Below are positions 7,739 to 16,282 of a stretch of 32,946 bases of DNA, one piece after another. A program made the position numbers and the translations under genes. The DNA comes from Psychrobium sp. (GTDB lineage Bacteria > Pseudomonadota > Gammaproteobacteria > Enterobacterales > Psychrobiaceae): assembly GCA_013214905.1 (NCBI GenBank), contig JABSRV010000018.1, forward strand, positions 1-32,946, given 5' to 3'. Each line of letters opens with the position of its first letter. Position 1 is the first letter of the stretch. A model generated the notes under the pieces. That model did not search any database. It had not been told where the DNA came from and saw only the letters and a list, made by a program, of their open reading frames with translations.

Positions 7739-8293
7739 ATGCCATTACCCCTACTAATTATTGGTGTAGCCGTCGGCGGTTTATTACTACATGAAGATCA
7801 AAAAGAGTACTTAAAAGATCAAGATGAAAATCGCCATAAAATAATAGACCATCACATGGGCCGTGAGCCATCAGAGATCCTACCAAGTAAATTTCAACGA
7901 AAGCTGCAACCGGGCGCTATTGTATGCTGCGAAGTATTTGAAGCCTTTATTCATACAGGAATCGTGGTAGACGACGAGACGATAGTCGAGCTTCATGGTA
8001 GTGGTTTGATCCGAGCTATTTCTAAAAAACGATTCCTAGAAGAGCGTAGTGGTAAACATATATTTGTCGCATGTGATCAACAAGGCAAAACAATACAGCT
8101 TCCTAGTGCCGAGCAACGGGCAGCTGAAGACATATTTACATTCCACGAATATGATTTATTACAAGCCAATTGCTACTTTCATACATGGCGCTGGTTAACG
8201 GGTGAATATACACCAATAGACAGTTTTAGCACCTTTAATAAACAACTAAGTCAGTTGGTCAACGCGGCAATTTATTGGGATCAAGTACTTTAA
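7739..8293 (+). CDS. LRAT-like (NlpC/P60 superfamily) domain protein with N-terminal membrane anchor
   Basis: This 184-residue protein begins with a hydrophobic segment (LPLLIIGVAVGGLLL, residues 3-17) that probably anchors it in the membrane. A permuted papain-like LRAT domain follows. The opening strand is PGAIVCCEVF, the conserved His is in IHTGIVVDDETIVELHG, and the nucleophile Cys is in QANCYFHTWRWLTG, in the place of the NCEHF-type motif. Such proteins are acyltransferases or thioesterase/peptidase-like enzymes; the substrate here cannot be predicted. A strong AAGGAG lies 6-7 bases before the ATG. It appears monocistronic. The LRAT call rests on the His and Cys motif pattern. Confidence 0.7.
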   Translation: MPLPLLIIGVAVGGLLLHEDQKEYLKDQDENRHKIIDHHMGREPSEILPSKFQRKLQPGAIVCCEVFEAFIHTGIVVDDETIVELHGSGLIRAISKKRFLEERSGKHIFVACDQQGKTIQLPSAEQRAAEDIFTFHEYDLLQANCYFHTWRWLTGEYTPIDSFSTFNKQLSQLVNAAIYWDQVL

Positions 8294-8417
8294 CGATCGG
8301 TAACCATAATCGAAGCGAAAATAAGTCTAGCATCGCTGTTTTATCGTCAAACGTGATTACATGAATAGATTAATATCGGCAAGATAGTGTTACAAATAGA
8401 CTATTTGCTATTTTTTC

Positions 8418-8440
8418 ATAAAATGACCAGCGGGATGACG
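8418..8440. repeat. Half copy of the dispersed palindromic repeat
   Basis: CATAAAATGACCAGCGGGATGACG matches the right arm of the element whose complete copy starts 54 bp further on (CATAAAAAGACCAGCGGGATGACG at about 8572-8595) with one mismatch (written here as the two halves CATAAAA and ACCAGCGGGATGACG). The left arm is missing. This suggests loss by recombination, or a tandem remnant as at 3067-3326. Confidence 0.6.
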
Positions 8441-8493
8441 AGGTGTGGCAAGACCAGCGAGGTGACGTGTATGGTCGACCCAAAGCCCACACC

Positions 8494-8594
8494 GTCATAC
8501 CCGAGTTGTTTTTATCGGGTATCTCACGCCGCGCGTTGCGTCTAGAGAGTAAAAGGCTGCCTGAGATCCCGCATAAAAAGACCAGCGGGATGAC
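8494..8594. repeat. Dispersed palindromic repeat, copy 3
   Basis: The left arm is GTCATACCCGAGTTG, then TTTATCGGGTATCTCACGC; the right arm is TGAGATCCCGCATAAAAAG, then GCGGGATGAC. The inner parts GGCTGCCTGAGAT and ATCTCACGCCGC also pair. The region 8294-8666 between the LRAT-like gene and the SDR gene contains this repeat and nothing that looks coding. Confidence 0.8.
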
Positions 8595-8666
8595 GTACTA
8601 TCGAATAGGAGGTGACGAAGGTTGAAAAATCAGCGGGTGACGAGAAAGCCAAACCCGCTGAAAAAA

Positions 8667-9443
8667 CTACTTAGGAGGCATGCGTATCGCGGCGTCTAAA
8701 CGAATCGTTTCGCCGTTTAAGTAACTATTTTCAATCATATGCACAGCCAAACGACCAAACTCAGACGGTAAACCCATGCGTTTAGGGAATTGAATCTTCT
8801 CTATCAAAGACTCTTGCACGTTATCAGGCATAGCCAATAACATTGGCGTACCCATAATGCCAGGCGCAATCGTATTAACACGAATACCAGAACGGGCTAA
8901 GTCACGTGCCATTGGTAATGTTAAACCAACAATACCGCTTTTACTGGCAGCGTAAGCCGACTGGCCCATTTGACCTTCATAAGCGGCAACAGACGCCGTA
9001 TTAATAATAATGCCGCGCTCATTCGCTTCACCACTGGCTTCATTTTTAGCCATCATTTGCGCCGCAATGCGTGCCACATTAAAGGTGCCAATCAAATTGA
9101 TATTAATCACGTTAGCAAAACCAGCTAGCGGCTGTGCTTGACCCTCACGATCTAACACTTTCTTGGCTGGCGCAACACCTGCGCAGTTAATACAAATATC
9201 AACACGACCAAACTTAGCAATGACCTGATCAAACGCATCGGTAACCGACGTTTCATCACAGACATCAGTCTTAATAAACATCACCTTATCATCACCAATC
9301 AACGCCACGATTTCGTCACCAGCTTTCTGGTTTAAATCGAAAATAGCGACCTTAACGCCAACCTTTAATAACTCGTCTAACGTAGCGCGACCAAGACCTG
9401 ATGCGCCGCCAGTTACAACCGCAATTTTATGTTCAGTATTCAT
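8667..9443 (-). CDS. Short-chain dehydrogenase, HSD10/3-hydroxyacyl-CoA dehydrogenase type
   Basis: This 258-residue NAD-dependent dehydrogenase probably oxidises 3-hydroxyacyl-CoA, such as 2-methyl-3-hydroxybutyryl-CoA of isoleucine breakdown. The Rossmann motif TGGASGLGRAT is at residues 11-21, followed by DLNQ at the end of strand 2, which favours NAD, and NCAGVAPAKK. The catalytic Tyr/Lys are in SAYAASKSG. The ending ETIRLDAAIRMPPK is typical of the HSD17B10-like group. It lies 21 bp downstream of the acyl-CoA dehydrogenase on the same strand, so the two form an operon carrying out successive steps of acyl-CoA oxidation. The exact substrate is an inference. Confidence 0.88.
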   Translation of the reverse strand: MNTEHKIAVVTGGASGLGRATLDELLKVGVKVAIFDLNQKAGDEIVALIGDDKVMFIKTDVCDETSVTDAFDQVIAKFGRVDICINCAGVAPAKKVLDREGQAQPLAGFANVININLIGTFNVARIAAQMMAKNEASGEANERGIIINTASVAAYEGQMGQSAYAASKSGIVGLTLPMARDLARSGIRVNTIAPGIMGTPMLLAMPDNVQESLIEKIQFPKRMGLPSEFGRLAVHMIENSYLNGETIRLDAAIRMPPK

Positions 9444-9464
9444 TTTTATTCCTTATTATGTTTG

Positions 9465-10616
9465 TTAGTCGGCCAGTAAATCACGCGCGATAATCACTCG
9501 CTGAATCTCACTAGTACCTTCATAAATAGTGGTAATGCGCACATCACGTGCTAATCGCTCTAACGGATATTCTTTAATATAACCAGCACCGCCCAATAAT
9601 TGAAGCGCGGTATAACAAGCATCATTAGCTTTTTCAGACGCAAAAACCTTGGCCATTGACGCGCTGGTGGAAAATGGCAGGCCATTATCCTTATTGCTCG
9701 CCGCTTGCATGATTAACAAACGAGCCGCTTCAAGTTCCGTGTAACGGTCAGCGACCATCCATTGCAATCCCTGAAAGCTAGCCAAAGGCTTGCCGAACTG
9801 TTTGCGCTCCTTAATATAAGCCGTTGCATAGTCCATAGCCTCAAGACCCAAACCTAACGCTAAAGACGCAATGCCAATGCGGCCACCGGCCAGCTCGGTC
9901 ACCGCTATTTTAAAACCTTTATTTAGCTCACCCAACAACGCACTGGCTGGAATAATACAATTATCAAAGGTCACTTCGTTAGTCGACGAGGCTTTTTGCC
10001 CCATCTTATCTTCAGGCTTGGCAACGGTTAAACCAGCAACATCACCATCAACCAAGAAACAACTAATGCCTTTACCACGAGGCGCATCACTGTCGGTAAC
10101 AGCCCACACCACAAAAACACCGGCATATTCAGCAGAGGTAATAAATATCTTACTGCCGTTTAGCACAAAGTTATCACCGTCACGTTTCGCCGTAGTCTTC
10201 ATTGCCGACGGATCAGAACCCGCACTCGACTCGGTCAAGCAAAAACCACCGGCATAAAACTCACCACTACAAATTTTTGGCAGGTAGTGATCTTTTTGCT
10301 GGTCATTGCCTACCGCCTGAATCACCTCAGCCACCATATTAGTCACCGACGTTGTCACAGCCGTTGAAGCACAACCACGAGCCAGTTCGGTAATCGCCAA
10401 ACTAAAAGCCGTGCTGCCAGCACTTATGCCGCCATATTGTTCATTAATATTAATGCCCATGAAGCCAAGTTCGCCCAGCTGCTTAATTTGCGCCAAAAAC
10501 AACTCACGATCACCCACGTGATCTAATTTCTCGGCGTTGGCTTTCAATTGATTTTGCGCAAATTGACGAGCCGTGTCTTGAATCATTACTTCTTCTTCGC
10601 TAAAGACGATTTGCAT
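9465..10616 (-). CDS. Acyl-CoA dehydrogenase (short/branched-chain type)
   Basis: This FAD enzyme puts the alpha-beta double bond into short or branched acyl-CoA and passes electrons to ETF. The start is placed at the ATG at 10614-10616 (MQIVFSEEEVMIQDTARQFA), preceded by AAGGTC, giving 383 residues, the normal family length. A longer reading adds 25 hydrophobic residues with no family match. Signatures are GGFCLTESSAGSDPSAMKT, KMGQKASSTNEV and ERKQFGKPLASFQ. The catalytic Glu sits in IYEGTSEIQRVIIARDL, as in SCAD, short/branched-chain and isobutyryl-CoA dehydrogenases, and unlike isovaleryl-CoA dehydrogenase. It is first in the operon with the SDR gene and divergent from an AraC-type regulator. 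Confidence 0.93.
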   Translation of the reverse strand: MQIVFSEEEVMIQDTARQFAQNQLKANAEKLDHVGDRELFLAQIKQLGELGFMGININEQYGGISAGSTAFSLAITELARGCASTAVTTSVTNMVAEVIQAVGNDQQKDHYLPKICSGEFYAGGFCLTESSAGSDPSAMKTTAKRDGDNFVLNGSKIFITSAEYAGVFVVWAVTDSDAPRGKGISCFLVDGDVAGLTVAKPEDKMGQKASSTNEVTFDNCIIPASALLGELNKGFKIAVTELAGGRIGIASLALGLGLEAMDYATAYIKERKQFGKPLASFQGLQWMVADRYTELEAARLLIMQAASNKDNGLPFSTSASMAKVFASEKANDACYTALQLLGGAGYIKEYPLERLARDVRITTIYEGTSEIQRVIIARDLLAD

Positions 10617-10778
10617 GAGTGACCTTAATAATTGATATGAGCAATAAAGCGCTATTGTCGACCAAAAAACGATAAATAAACAGGACATCAACTAACAAAT
10701 AAGACACAATATCGCTCACTAAAGTCTAATAAATAGTATCTAAAGCGTAAATAAGGTACTAAACCGCGCAGAGAGCAC

Positions 10779-11771
10779 ATGGCAACTATTGGTGAGTATT
10801 ATTTAAAATCGTGTTCGTCGGCCGCTTTTTCGCAAGGCATAGACATCAAATCGTTAATGATGAAAGCAGGCATAGCGCCAAGACATCATGCCAAGCAAAG
10901 CAAACGCATTATAGATAGCTCAATGGTATTATTGCTACGCTCAATTAGCGATGCAACCAACGACGCCTTTTTAGGCTTTGCCAACCAGCCAATTACGCCA
11001 CAGTTTTTTAAACTGCTCATGCAAAGCGCAGCCTTGTGTCCTACCATCGGCGAAGCCATCAACACCCTTAGCAGTGGATTTTCGCTGGTGGGCTGTGAAT
11101 TAAGCATGCAACGCACGAACAAGCAGCAAATAGCGCTGACGTTTTCACACCAACATAAAGACCCAGACAACTTCCTGTTGGAATACCTGCTGGTCTTTAT
11201 ACATCGTTTATTGAGTTGGCTGGCGGGAAAACAATTGCCATTGCATTGTGCCAATGTGAACTATCGCCCACAACACTATCAACAAGAATTCACCCTGTTG
11301 TTCCGCTGCCCAGTCGCCTTTGAGCAACGCACTAATAGTTTGGTTTTTGACAATGCCATTGTCGATTGGCCGGTAATGCGTGAACCAAGCGCTATTCATC
11401 AAGTGATAGCGCAATTCCCGCTGATTGTACTGCGATTCCCCGGCGCAGAAAACGCAACAGACAGACAAGTTCATCAATTATTGCAACGTGAGTTTTTACG
11501 CACAGGCCACTTATTAGAATCGTCGCTAGCGGCAAAACAAATGCACATAAGCAGCGCGACCTTGCGCCGACAATTGGCAAAACTCAATACTAGCTTCTCA
11601 CAAATAAAGACAGAACTTAGGCATGAACAAGCCATCAAACTGTTAAGCGATAGCACACTGTCAATTGAGAGCATCGCAAGTCAATTGGGCTATAGCGAAG
11701 CGAGGGCATTTTCACGAGTATTTAAACAGTGGACCGAGCTTACCCCAACGCAATATCGCCAGTTATTGTGA
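10779..11771 (+). CDS. AraC-family transcriptional regulator
   Basis: This is a 330-residue regulator. The N-terminal two thirds resemble the arabinose-binding-like domain common in AraC regulators of OruR/ArgR type (start EYYLKSCSSAAFSQGIDIKSLM, then NDAFLGFANQP). The C-terminus has two helix-turn-helix units: MHISSATLRRQLAKLNTSF, and SIESIASQLGYSEARAFSRVF followed by WTELTPTQYRQ. It is divergent from the acyl-CoA dehydrogenase, with about 160 bp between the starts, so it probably controls that operon in response to a pathway metabolite. The ligand is unknown. Confidence 0.88.
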   Translation: MATIGEYYLKSCSSAAFSQGIDIKSLMMKAGIAPRHHAKQSKRIIDSSMVLLLRSISDATNDAFLGFANQPITPQFFKLLMQSAALCPTIGEAINTLSSGFSLVGCELSMQRTNKQQIALTFSHQHKDPDNFLLEYLLVFIHRLLSWLAGKQLPLHCANVNYRPQHYQQEFTLLFRCPVAFEQRTNSLVFDNAIVDWPVMREPSAIHQVIAQFPLIVLRFPGAENATDRQVHQLLQREFLRTGHLLESSLAAKQMHISSATLRRQLAKLNTSFSQIKTELRHEQAIKLLSDSTLSIESIASQLGYSEARAFSRVFKQWTELTPTQYRQLL

Positions 11772-12096
11772 TCAAAAAATAAACGTAAAGTCTTGAGCAG
11801 TAAATTAAGCAAGATGCCCAAAGCGCGACTTACAAAAATAGAGTTATTAGCAACAGCGAATACACGGTGATTTATACAAGTTACCCTAGCTTAAAGTTGT
11901 GTTTTTTAACGTTTAATACGATTTCAATGCTGATTTTTTTTCGTGCGACCGATGCGGTGTTAAGCATAGTTATCTATAAGAATTATAAAGTTAGCAATAT
12001 TCAGACTAGAAAATCAAACTTAATTGACGTAAGCTGAGAAGCAATAATGCCGCGCTAATGCAAAGCTCTAAATAGATGAAATGCGAAGGAAAAGCA
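11772..12096. other. Intergenic region before the aldolase gene
   Basis: I found no gene or RNA here. It is AT-rich. A TTGACG at about 12023 with TAATGC 15 bases later is a possible but short-spaced promoter for the aldolase. No terminator was found for the AraC-type gene. Confidence 0.4.
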
Positions 12097-12990
12097 GTGA
12101 ATAACTTCAATCAGCAGTTAGAAAAAATTAAAACACAACCAGGATTTATCGCGGCGCTTGACCAAAGCGGTGGCAGCACGCCCAAGGCACTGCAACAATA
12201 TGGCGTTGAAAGCGATGCATGGAAAAACGACGAAGGCATGTATGGCGTCGTTCATGAAATGCGTTCACGCATTATGACCAGCCCAAGCTTCACCGGTGAG
12301 CGCGTTATCGGTGCCATTTTATTTGAAAACACCATGGATCGCGACGTAGCCCAAAAAACTACCGCCGAATATCTGTGGGACGTTAAGCAAGTGGTGCCAT
12401 TTTTAAAAGTGGACAAAGGCTTAGCAGACGAAGAAAACGGTGTACAGCTAATGAAAGCGATGCCACAACTTGAGCAATTGCTGAGTAAAGCAAAAGCCAA
12501 AGGCATCTTCGGCACCAAAATGCGATCGGTGATTAAACTCGCAAACGAGCAAGGCATTAACGCCGTGGTTGAGCAACAGTTTAGCGTGGCCAAACAAATC
12601 ATTGCCGCTGGCCTAATGCCGATAATCGAACCTGAAATAGACATTCACAGCAAAGAGAAAGCGCAAGCAGAGCAAATGTTGCAAAAAGCGCTAATCGCCG
12701 CGTTGAATGAACTAACAAGCGACCAGCAAGTGATGCTAAAGGTTACGTTACCAGAAGTAGAAAACTCTTATACCGACTGCATCAATCATGACAACGTTGT
12801 TAAAGTAGTGGCCTTATCGGGCGGTTACGATCGCGAACACGCTAACCGACGCTTAACAGCCAACAAGGGCATCATTGCTAGTTTCTCAAGAGCCTTGTCA
12901 CAAGGATTGTTAGCACAGCAAAGCGACAGTGATTTCGACGCCACCATCAACACCTCAATTGAAGCTATTTATCAGGCATCAAAAACCTAA
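12097..12990 (+). CDS. Class I fructose-bisphosphate aldolase (small bacterial type)
   Basis: It cleaves or forms fructose 1,6-bisphosphate through a lysine Schiff base, in glycolysis and gluconeogenesis. The start IKTQPGFIAALDQSGGSTPK closely fits the roughly 296-residue aldolases of the Staphylococcus class I type. Other family motifs are SRIMTSPSF, FLKVDKGL and GTKMRSVIKLAN. The Schiff-base Lys is probably in VMLKVTLPEVENSY, and LSGGYDREHANRRL binds phosphate. I chose the GTG at 12097 because a GAAGGA ribosome-binding site lies 7-8 bases before it; an ATG at 12076 would add seven residues and has no such site. A strong terminator follows, so it is monocistronic. Confidence 0.93.
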   Translation: MNNFNQQLEKIKTQPGFIAALDQSGGSTPKALQQYGVESDAWKNDEGMYGVVHEMRSRIMTSPSFTGERVIGAILFENTMDRDVAQKTTAEYLWDVKQVVPFLKVDKGLADEENGVQLMKAMPQLEQLLSKAKAKGIFGTKMRSVIKLANEQGINAVVEQQFSVAKQIIAAGLMPIIEPEIDIHSKEKAQAEQMLQKALIAALNELTSDQQVMLKVTLPEVENSYTDCINHDNVVKVVALSGGYDREHANRRLTANKGIIASFSRALSQGLLAQQSDSDFDATINTSIEAIYQASKT

Positions 12991-13020
12991 GATAAACCCC
13001 AATAGTTAAAGCGACTAAAC

Positions 13021-13056
13021 AAAGGCCAATAACAGTGATGTTATTGGCCTTTTTGT
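13021..13056 (+). terminator. Rho-independent terminator after the aldolase gene
   Basis: AGGCCAATAACA and TGTTATTGGCCT form a perfect 12-bp stem with a GTGA loop, followed by TTTTTG and more T. Confidence 0.93.
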
Positions 13057-13158
13057 TTTAAGTGCAGTACAAACTTAATTCATCATTGATATGTACTATA
13101 AATATCAATGTGTTAATGTGCGAACCTCTGTGCGACATCAATAGCGGAAAGACAATAA

Positions 13159-14904
13159 ATGGATTTAAAGTCGGCTCAATTTTATCACCAACATGCAGCG
13201 CCGCTAGCGCAACAATACCTCTCAAAAACATTTGAAGAAGTTCATCAATCATGGCGTCATTTTCTAACGCCGCTACTGACTAAGCCTAATGCGCGCATTC
13301 TTGATATAGGCGCAGGAGCAGGGCGCGATAGTAAATATTTAGCCGAGCAAGGCCAATTAACCAATCTATCTGTTACCGCCATCGAACCCGCCGCCGCACT
13401 AGCCAAAATAGGCAAAGCGCAGACCCAAGGATTAAATGTTGATTGGCTAGAAGACTCACTGCCAACGCTTGAAAATGTCACCAAACAAGAAATAAGCTTT
13501 GATCTAATATTGATAAGCGCAGTGTGGATGCATATACCGTCTAGCCTTAGAGCGCGCAGCTTACGCAAGCTGGCTAACTTATTAAAACCCGGCGCTAAAT
13601 TAGTTATCTCACTGCGCCACGGTAAAAGCACCGACGAGCGCATCATGCATGAAGTATGCAGCGACGAGCTAACCAGCTTAGGAAAAACCGTTGGTTTATT
13701 TACAGCACTAATCACCGACATTGAAAGTGACAAACTAGGTCGCAGCGAAGTGCATTGGCAAACGGTAGTCTTGCAACTGCCAGACGATGGCAGCGGCGCG
13801 TTCCCTTTCATTCGTCATGTTGCGATTAACGATGGCAAAGCAGCCACCCATAAACTAGCGCTTATGCGTATTTTACTACGCATCGCCGACGGTCATCCAG
13901 GCGCGGTAATACGCCGCGAAGACAATAGAGTGATTCTACCCGCTGGGCTGGTGGCGCTTTATTGGTGCCATCAATACAAATTATTAATTGATGACAACAA
14001 CCTGTTTCAAACTCCGAATAAAAACCCGAACATGGGTTTTATGAAAGCAAACGGTTGGCACAAACTCACCAATCGTGCGGCTAGTGATTACAGCATCGGT
14101 AACTTATTTAGCGGTGATGACGCGCTAGCACTGCATAGAACTCTTAGCGCAGCGGTGAAAAACATTCGCGAGATGCCCTGTAAATACATCACCTTGCCCA
14201 ATAGCGAACAAAGCGTTTTTGAGATTGATAGCAAAACCGTGAAAGCAAAAGACAGCCTTTTTTTAGACATGCAGTCACTTAGCCAGTGGGGTGAGTTCTC
14301 ATTGCCTGAACACATATGGCTAGCCTTTAGTCGCTTTGCCTGTTGGATAGAGCCTGTGCTGGTTAGTGAATGGGCAAGCACCATGGCGAAATACCAAGGC
14401 AACGCTTCAGCAGAGCAGCAGGGTGTTATTCATAGCGCATTGCAATGGCTAGAACCAACACGCACAACGGTTGAAGTGCGAAAGAGATTTGATCAAATCA
14501 ACAACGCTAATAATCCGCAACATTGTGTGTGGAGCCAAAAGCGCTTATCGATGAGTAGCAGCGCCAAAAGTAATGTTCAAATTGACCATTGTTTTCCGTT
14601 TGCACGCTGGCCAAACAATGATCTATGGAACCTGTTGCCGACAGACGCTAAAACCAACTTAGCAAAAAGTGACCGCCTACCAACCGAGCAGCGAATGAAC
14701 AACGCCAAAGAACCCATCAGCCAATGGTGGCAAACAGCTTGGCTTGATAACACTAACGCGCAAGTTAGCCGACAATTTTTCGCCCAAGCCAATATCGCCC
14801 TACCGGGTTTAAATACAGACAACACCTCAATTGATGATCTTTTTGACGCCCTAGCGTTACAGCGCGGACGGCTAAGAGAAATGCAGCAGTTGAGGGAGTG
14901 GTAA
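13159..14904 (+). CDS. SAM-dependent methyltransferase fused to HNH endonuclease
   Basis: This 581-residue protein has three parts. Residues 1-200 are a class I SAM methyltransferase (ARILDIGAGAGRDSKYLAEQ at about 45-64, then SFDLILISAVWMHIP and LLKPGAKLVISLRHG). Residues 210-440 are a helical region I cannot name (KLALMRILLRIADGHPGAVI, LPAGLVALYWCHQYKLLI, NPNMGFMKANGWHKL). From about 474 there is an HNH nuclease: IDHCFPFARWPNNDLWNLLP then DAKTNLAKSDRLP, containing the metal-binding His and Asn residues. A GGAAAG lies 11 bases before the ATG. It stands alone between the aldolase terminator and the integron cassettes. Methyltransferase plus nuclease in one chain suggests nucleic-acid modification and cleavage, hence a defence role, but this is inferred; the methyltransferase motif does not reveal its substrate. 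Confidence 0.8.
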   Translation: MDLKSAQFYHQHAAPLAQQYLSKTFEEVHQSWRHFLTPLLTKPNARILDIGAGAGRDSKYLAEQGQLTNLSVTAIEPAAALAKIGKAQTQGLNVDWLEDSLPTLENVTKQEISFDLILISAVWMHIPSSLRARSLRKLANLLKPGAKLVISLRHGKSTDERIMHEVCSDELTSLGKTVGLFTALITDIESDKLGRSEVHWQTVVLQLPDDGSGAFPFIRHVAINDGKAATHKLALMRILLRIADGHPGAVIRREDNRVILPAGLVALYWCHQYKLLIDDNNLFQTPNKNPNMGFMKANGWHKLTNRAASDYSIGNLFSGDDALALHRTLSAAVKNIREMPCKYITLPNSEQSVFEIDSKTVKAKDSLFLDMQSLSQWGEFSLPEHIWLAFSRFACWIEPVLVSEWASTMAKYQGNASAEQQGVIHSALQWLEPTRTTVEVRKRFDQINNANNPQHCVWSQKRLSMSSSAKSNVQIDHCFPFARWPNNDLWNLLPTDAKTNLAKSDRLPTEQRMNNAKEPISQWWQTAWLDNTNAQVSRQFFAQANIALPGLNTDNTSIDDLFDALALQRGRLREMQQLREW

Positions 14905-15167
14905 TAAATTAAATCGTAAGGCGTTATGGGGCAGAAAGCGCCATAAGAACCATCGTGCCAATATTGGATTTTGGATTAGGTTTTGTATGGTAAAAGTATT
15001 CTTAGACAAGCAACCTGACCCCTTATTCTCTTATCTTCTTAATTCAATATCGACAAGCTCACATTGGATTCCATTATGAGCGATTAGAACGATATTGGGG
15101 GTTGGTAATTTACCACTTTGATTTCTCATTTTTTCCCTTAATTAAATTTTACTAACTTAGCTGAAGT
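14905..15167. other. Intergenic region between MTase-HNH gene and the last attC site
   Basis: I see no gene here. An imperfect stem (TTATGG with CCATAA, at about 14925-14947) follows the MTase-HNH stop and may be a weak terminator. The rest is featureless AT-rich sequence at the downstream edge of the cassette array. Confidence 0.4.
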
Positions 15168-15225
15168 GCCTAACATCGAAAAAATGTGACAGCTTTAGCC
15201 GTCAGTGTGATTTAGCTTGTTAAGC
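15168..15225 (-). other. Integron attC recombination site (after the DUF4326 gene)
   Basis: On the minus strand it opens with GCTTAAC (fits RYYYAAC) and ends 58 bp later with GTTAGGC (fits GTTRRRY). Between them is an imperfect stem (TGACGGC and GCTGTCA around a short loop). The GCTTAAC box begins one base after the TAG stop of the DUF4326 gene, the usual layout of a gene cassette. Confidence 0.75.
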
Positions 15226-15226
15226 G

Positions 15227-15832
15227 CTATTTACCATCATCCCAAGAATTCAAGTAATCAGCTAATACATCGCCATGACAGCTTTGAGGCTTACAGAAAC
15301 AACCTAAACGCTTACCTACTAGCTTATAAACTTCTGACTTTTCCTTATTTAGGAACTTCTCATAGTCGAAATCATATTTATACTTTCTTATTACTTCTTC
15401 GCGGGTGTCGCCTTCCTCATACATAGAATAAGGGTTTCCCCAGTATGAACCACGACCAATATACTCGTATTCATCAGTTGACTTCGCTGCTGAATGCTTT
15501 GTATCTACCTTAATGTTAATAACGCGCGTAATTTTTATTTTAATCAGCCTAAGTGGAGTTTTTAACTCTTTTAGTGACGCTAGTTCATCAGGGAAACATT
15601 CCCCATCGTCGAATATAATTGAATGAGTAATACTCGAAAAATCTATTACATCACATGATACTAAGGGCGTTTCTGGGTAATTATCAGTAAATAGCTGACT
15701 AATAAAACCATTAGAATCTTCAGAATATACAACGGAATAATCTTGTATATTTTCGACTATCCGTACAACCTTTCTTTGAAATTTTTCAAAACAATTAAAT
15801 TGCTTAGGATACAATACTAGTACTTTTTTCAT
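15227..15832 (-). CDS. DUF4326 domain protein, third gene of the integron cassette
   Basis: It is 201 residues long. The C-terminal half is a DUF4326 domain: YIGRGSYWGNPYSMYEEGD (about 124-142), then TREEVIRKYKYDF and KRLGCFCKPQSCHGDVLADYL (about 173-193). The N-terminal 100 residues (KVLVLYPKQFNCFEKFQRKV) have no family I recognise and may be a partner-binding or nucleotide-binding module. The ATG follows the stop of the DUF488 gene with no base between (TAA ATG), so translation is coupled. The function of DUF4326 is unknown; its Cys/His pattern resembles that of DUF488 next door, which hints at related chemistry. Confidence 0.8.
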   Translation of the reverse strand: MKKVLVLYPKQFNCFEKFQRKVVRIVENIQDYSVVYSEDSNGFISQLFTDNYPETPLVSCDVIDFSSITHSIIFDDGECFPDELASLKELKTPLRLIKIKITRVINIKVDTKHSAAKSTDEYEYIGRGSYWGNPYSMYEEGDTREEVIRKYKYDFDYEKFLNKEKSEVYKLVGKRLGCFCKPQSCHGDVLADYLNSWDDGK

Positions 15833-16273
15833 TTAATATAGGTGCTTAACTTTTAAATTCAGATCAGAGCTTTCATTTAAATACTCAACAACTAATCGTC
15901 TGTGACATAAATGAGGCTCATGCTCACTGCATAATAGACAGCCATTGTCTAATAATGCAGGTTTTATCGTTTTTTCAATTTGTCTTTGCGACATTAAATT
16001 AAGAAACTTATCCTCATATTTCTCCCAAGGCATCTCACCTTTTTTATACAAATTTAACATTTCTTTGGTTGGTGCTAATTCAGGGGTATGAATATACTCA
16101 GTGCCACATAACTCTTTTAAAAAAAATTTAAGGTCATCTCTTTTAGCAAATCCAGCTAATTGCGAAACATTATTCAACCGAACATCAAGTAATGTTGAAA
16201 CATTTGCCGATTTAATAAACCCAAAAAATGTTTCAGCATTTTTTTTAGTAAACCCGATAGTAAAAATGTCCAT
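15833..16273 (-). CDS. DUF488 family protein, second gene of the integron cassette
   Basis: This 146-residue protein shows the DUF488 hallmarks: the start MDIFTIGFTKKNAETFFGF, the LLDVRLNN motif (residues about 33-40) and the C-terminal LLCSEHEPHLCHRRLVVEYL (about 111-130), with the conserved Cys, His and Arg. The biochemical role of DUF488 is not established. Its ribosome-binding site AAGGAT overlaps the end of the upstream dual-OB gene (9 bp gap), so the two are translated together. Its place between a dual-OB protein and a DUF4326 protein in one cassette suggests a three-component unit. Confidence 0.87.
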   Translation of the reverse strand: MDIFTIGFTKKNAETFFGFIKSANVSTLLDVRLNNVSQLAGFAKRDDLKFFLKELCGTEYIHTPELAPTKEMLNLYKKGEMPWEKYEDKFLNLMSQRQIEKTIKPALLDNGCLLCSEHEPHLCHRRLVVEYLNESSDLNLKVKHLY

Positions 16274-16282
16274 TTAGTATCC

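Noticed and set aside
8443-8625. A 60-codon frame in the gap before the SDR gene
   Set aside because: It lies over the dispersed palindromic repeat and has no coding character.
13257-13811. A 184-codon minus-strand frame opposite the methyltransferase domain
   Set aside because: It is antisense to recognisable SAM-methyltransferase motifs and has no homology of its own.
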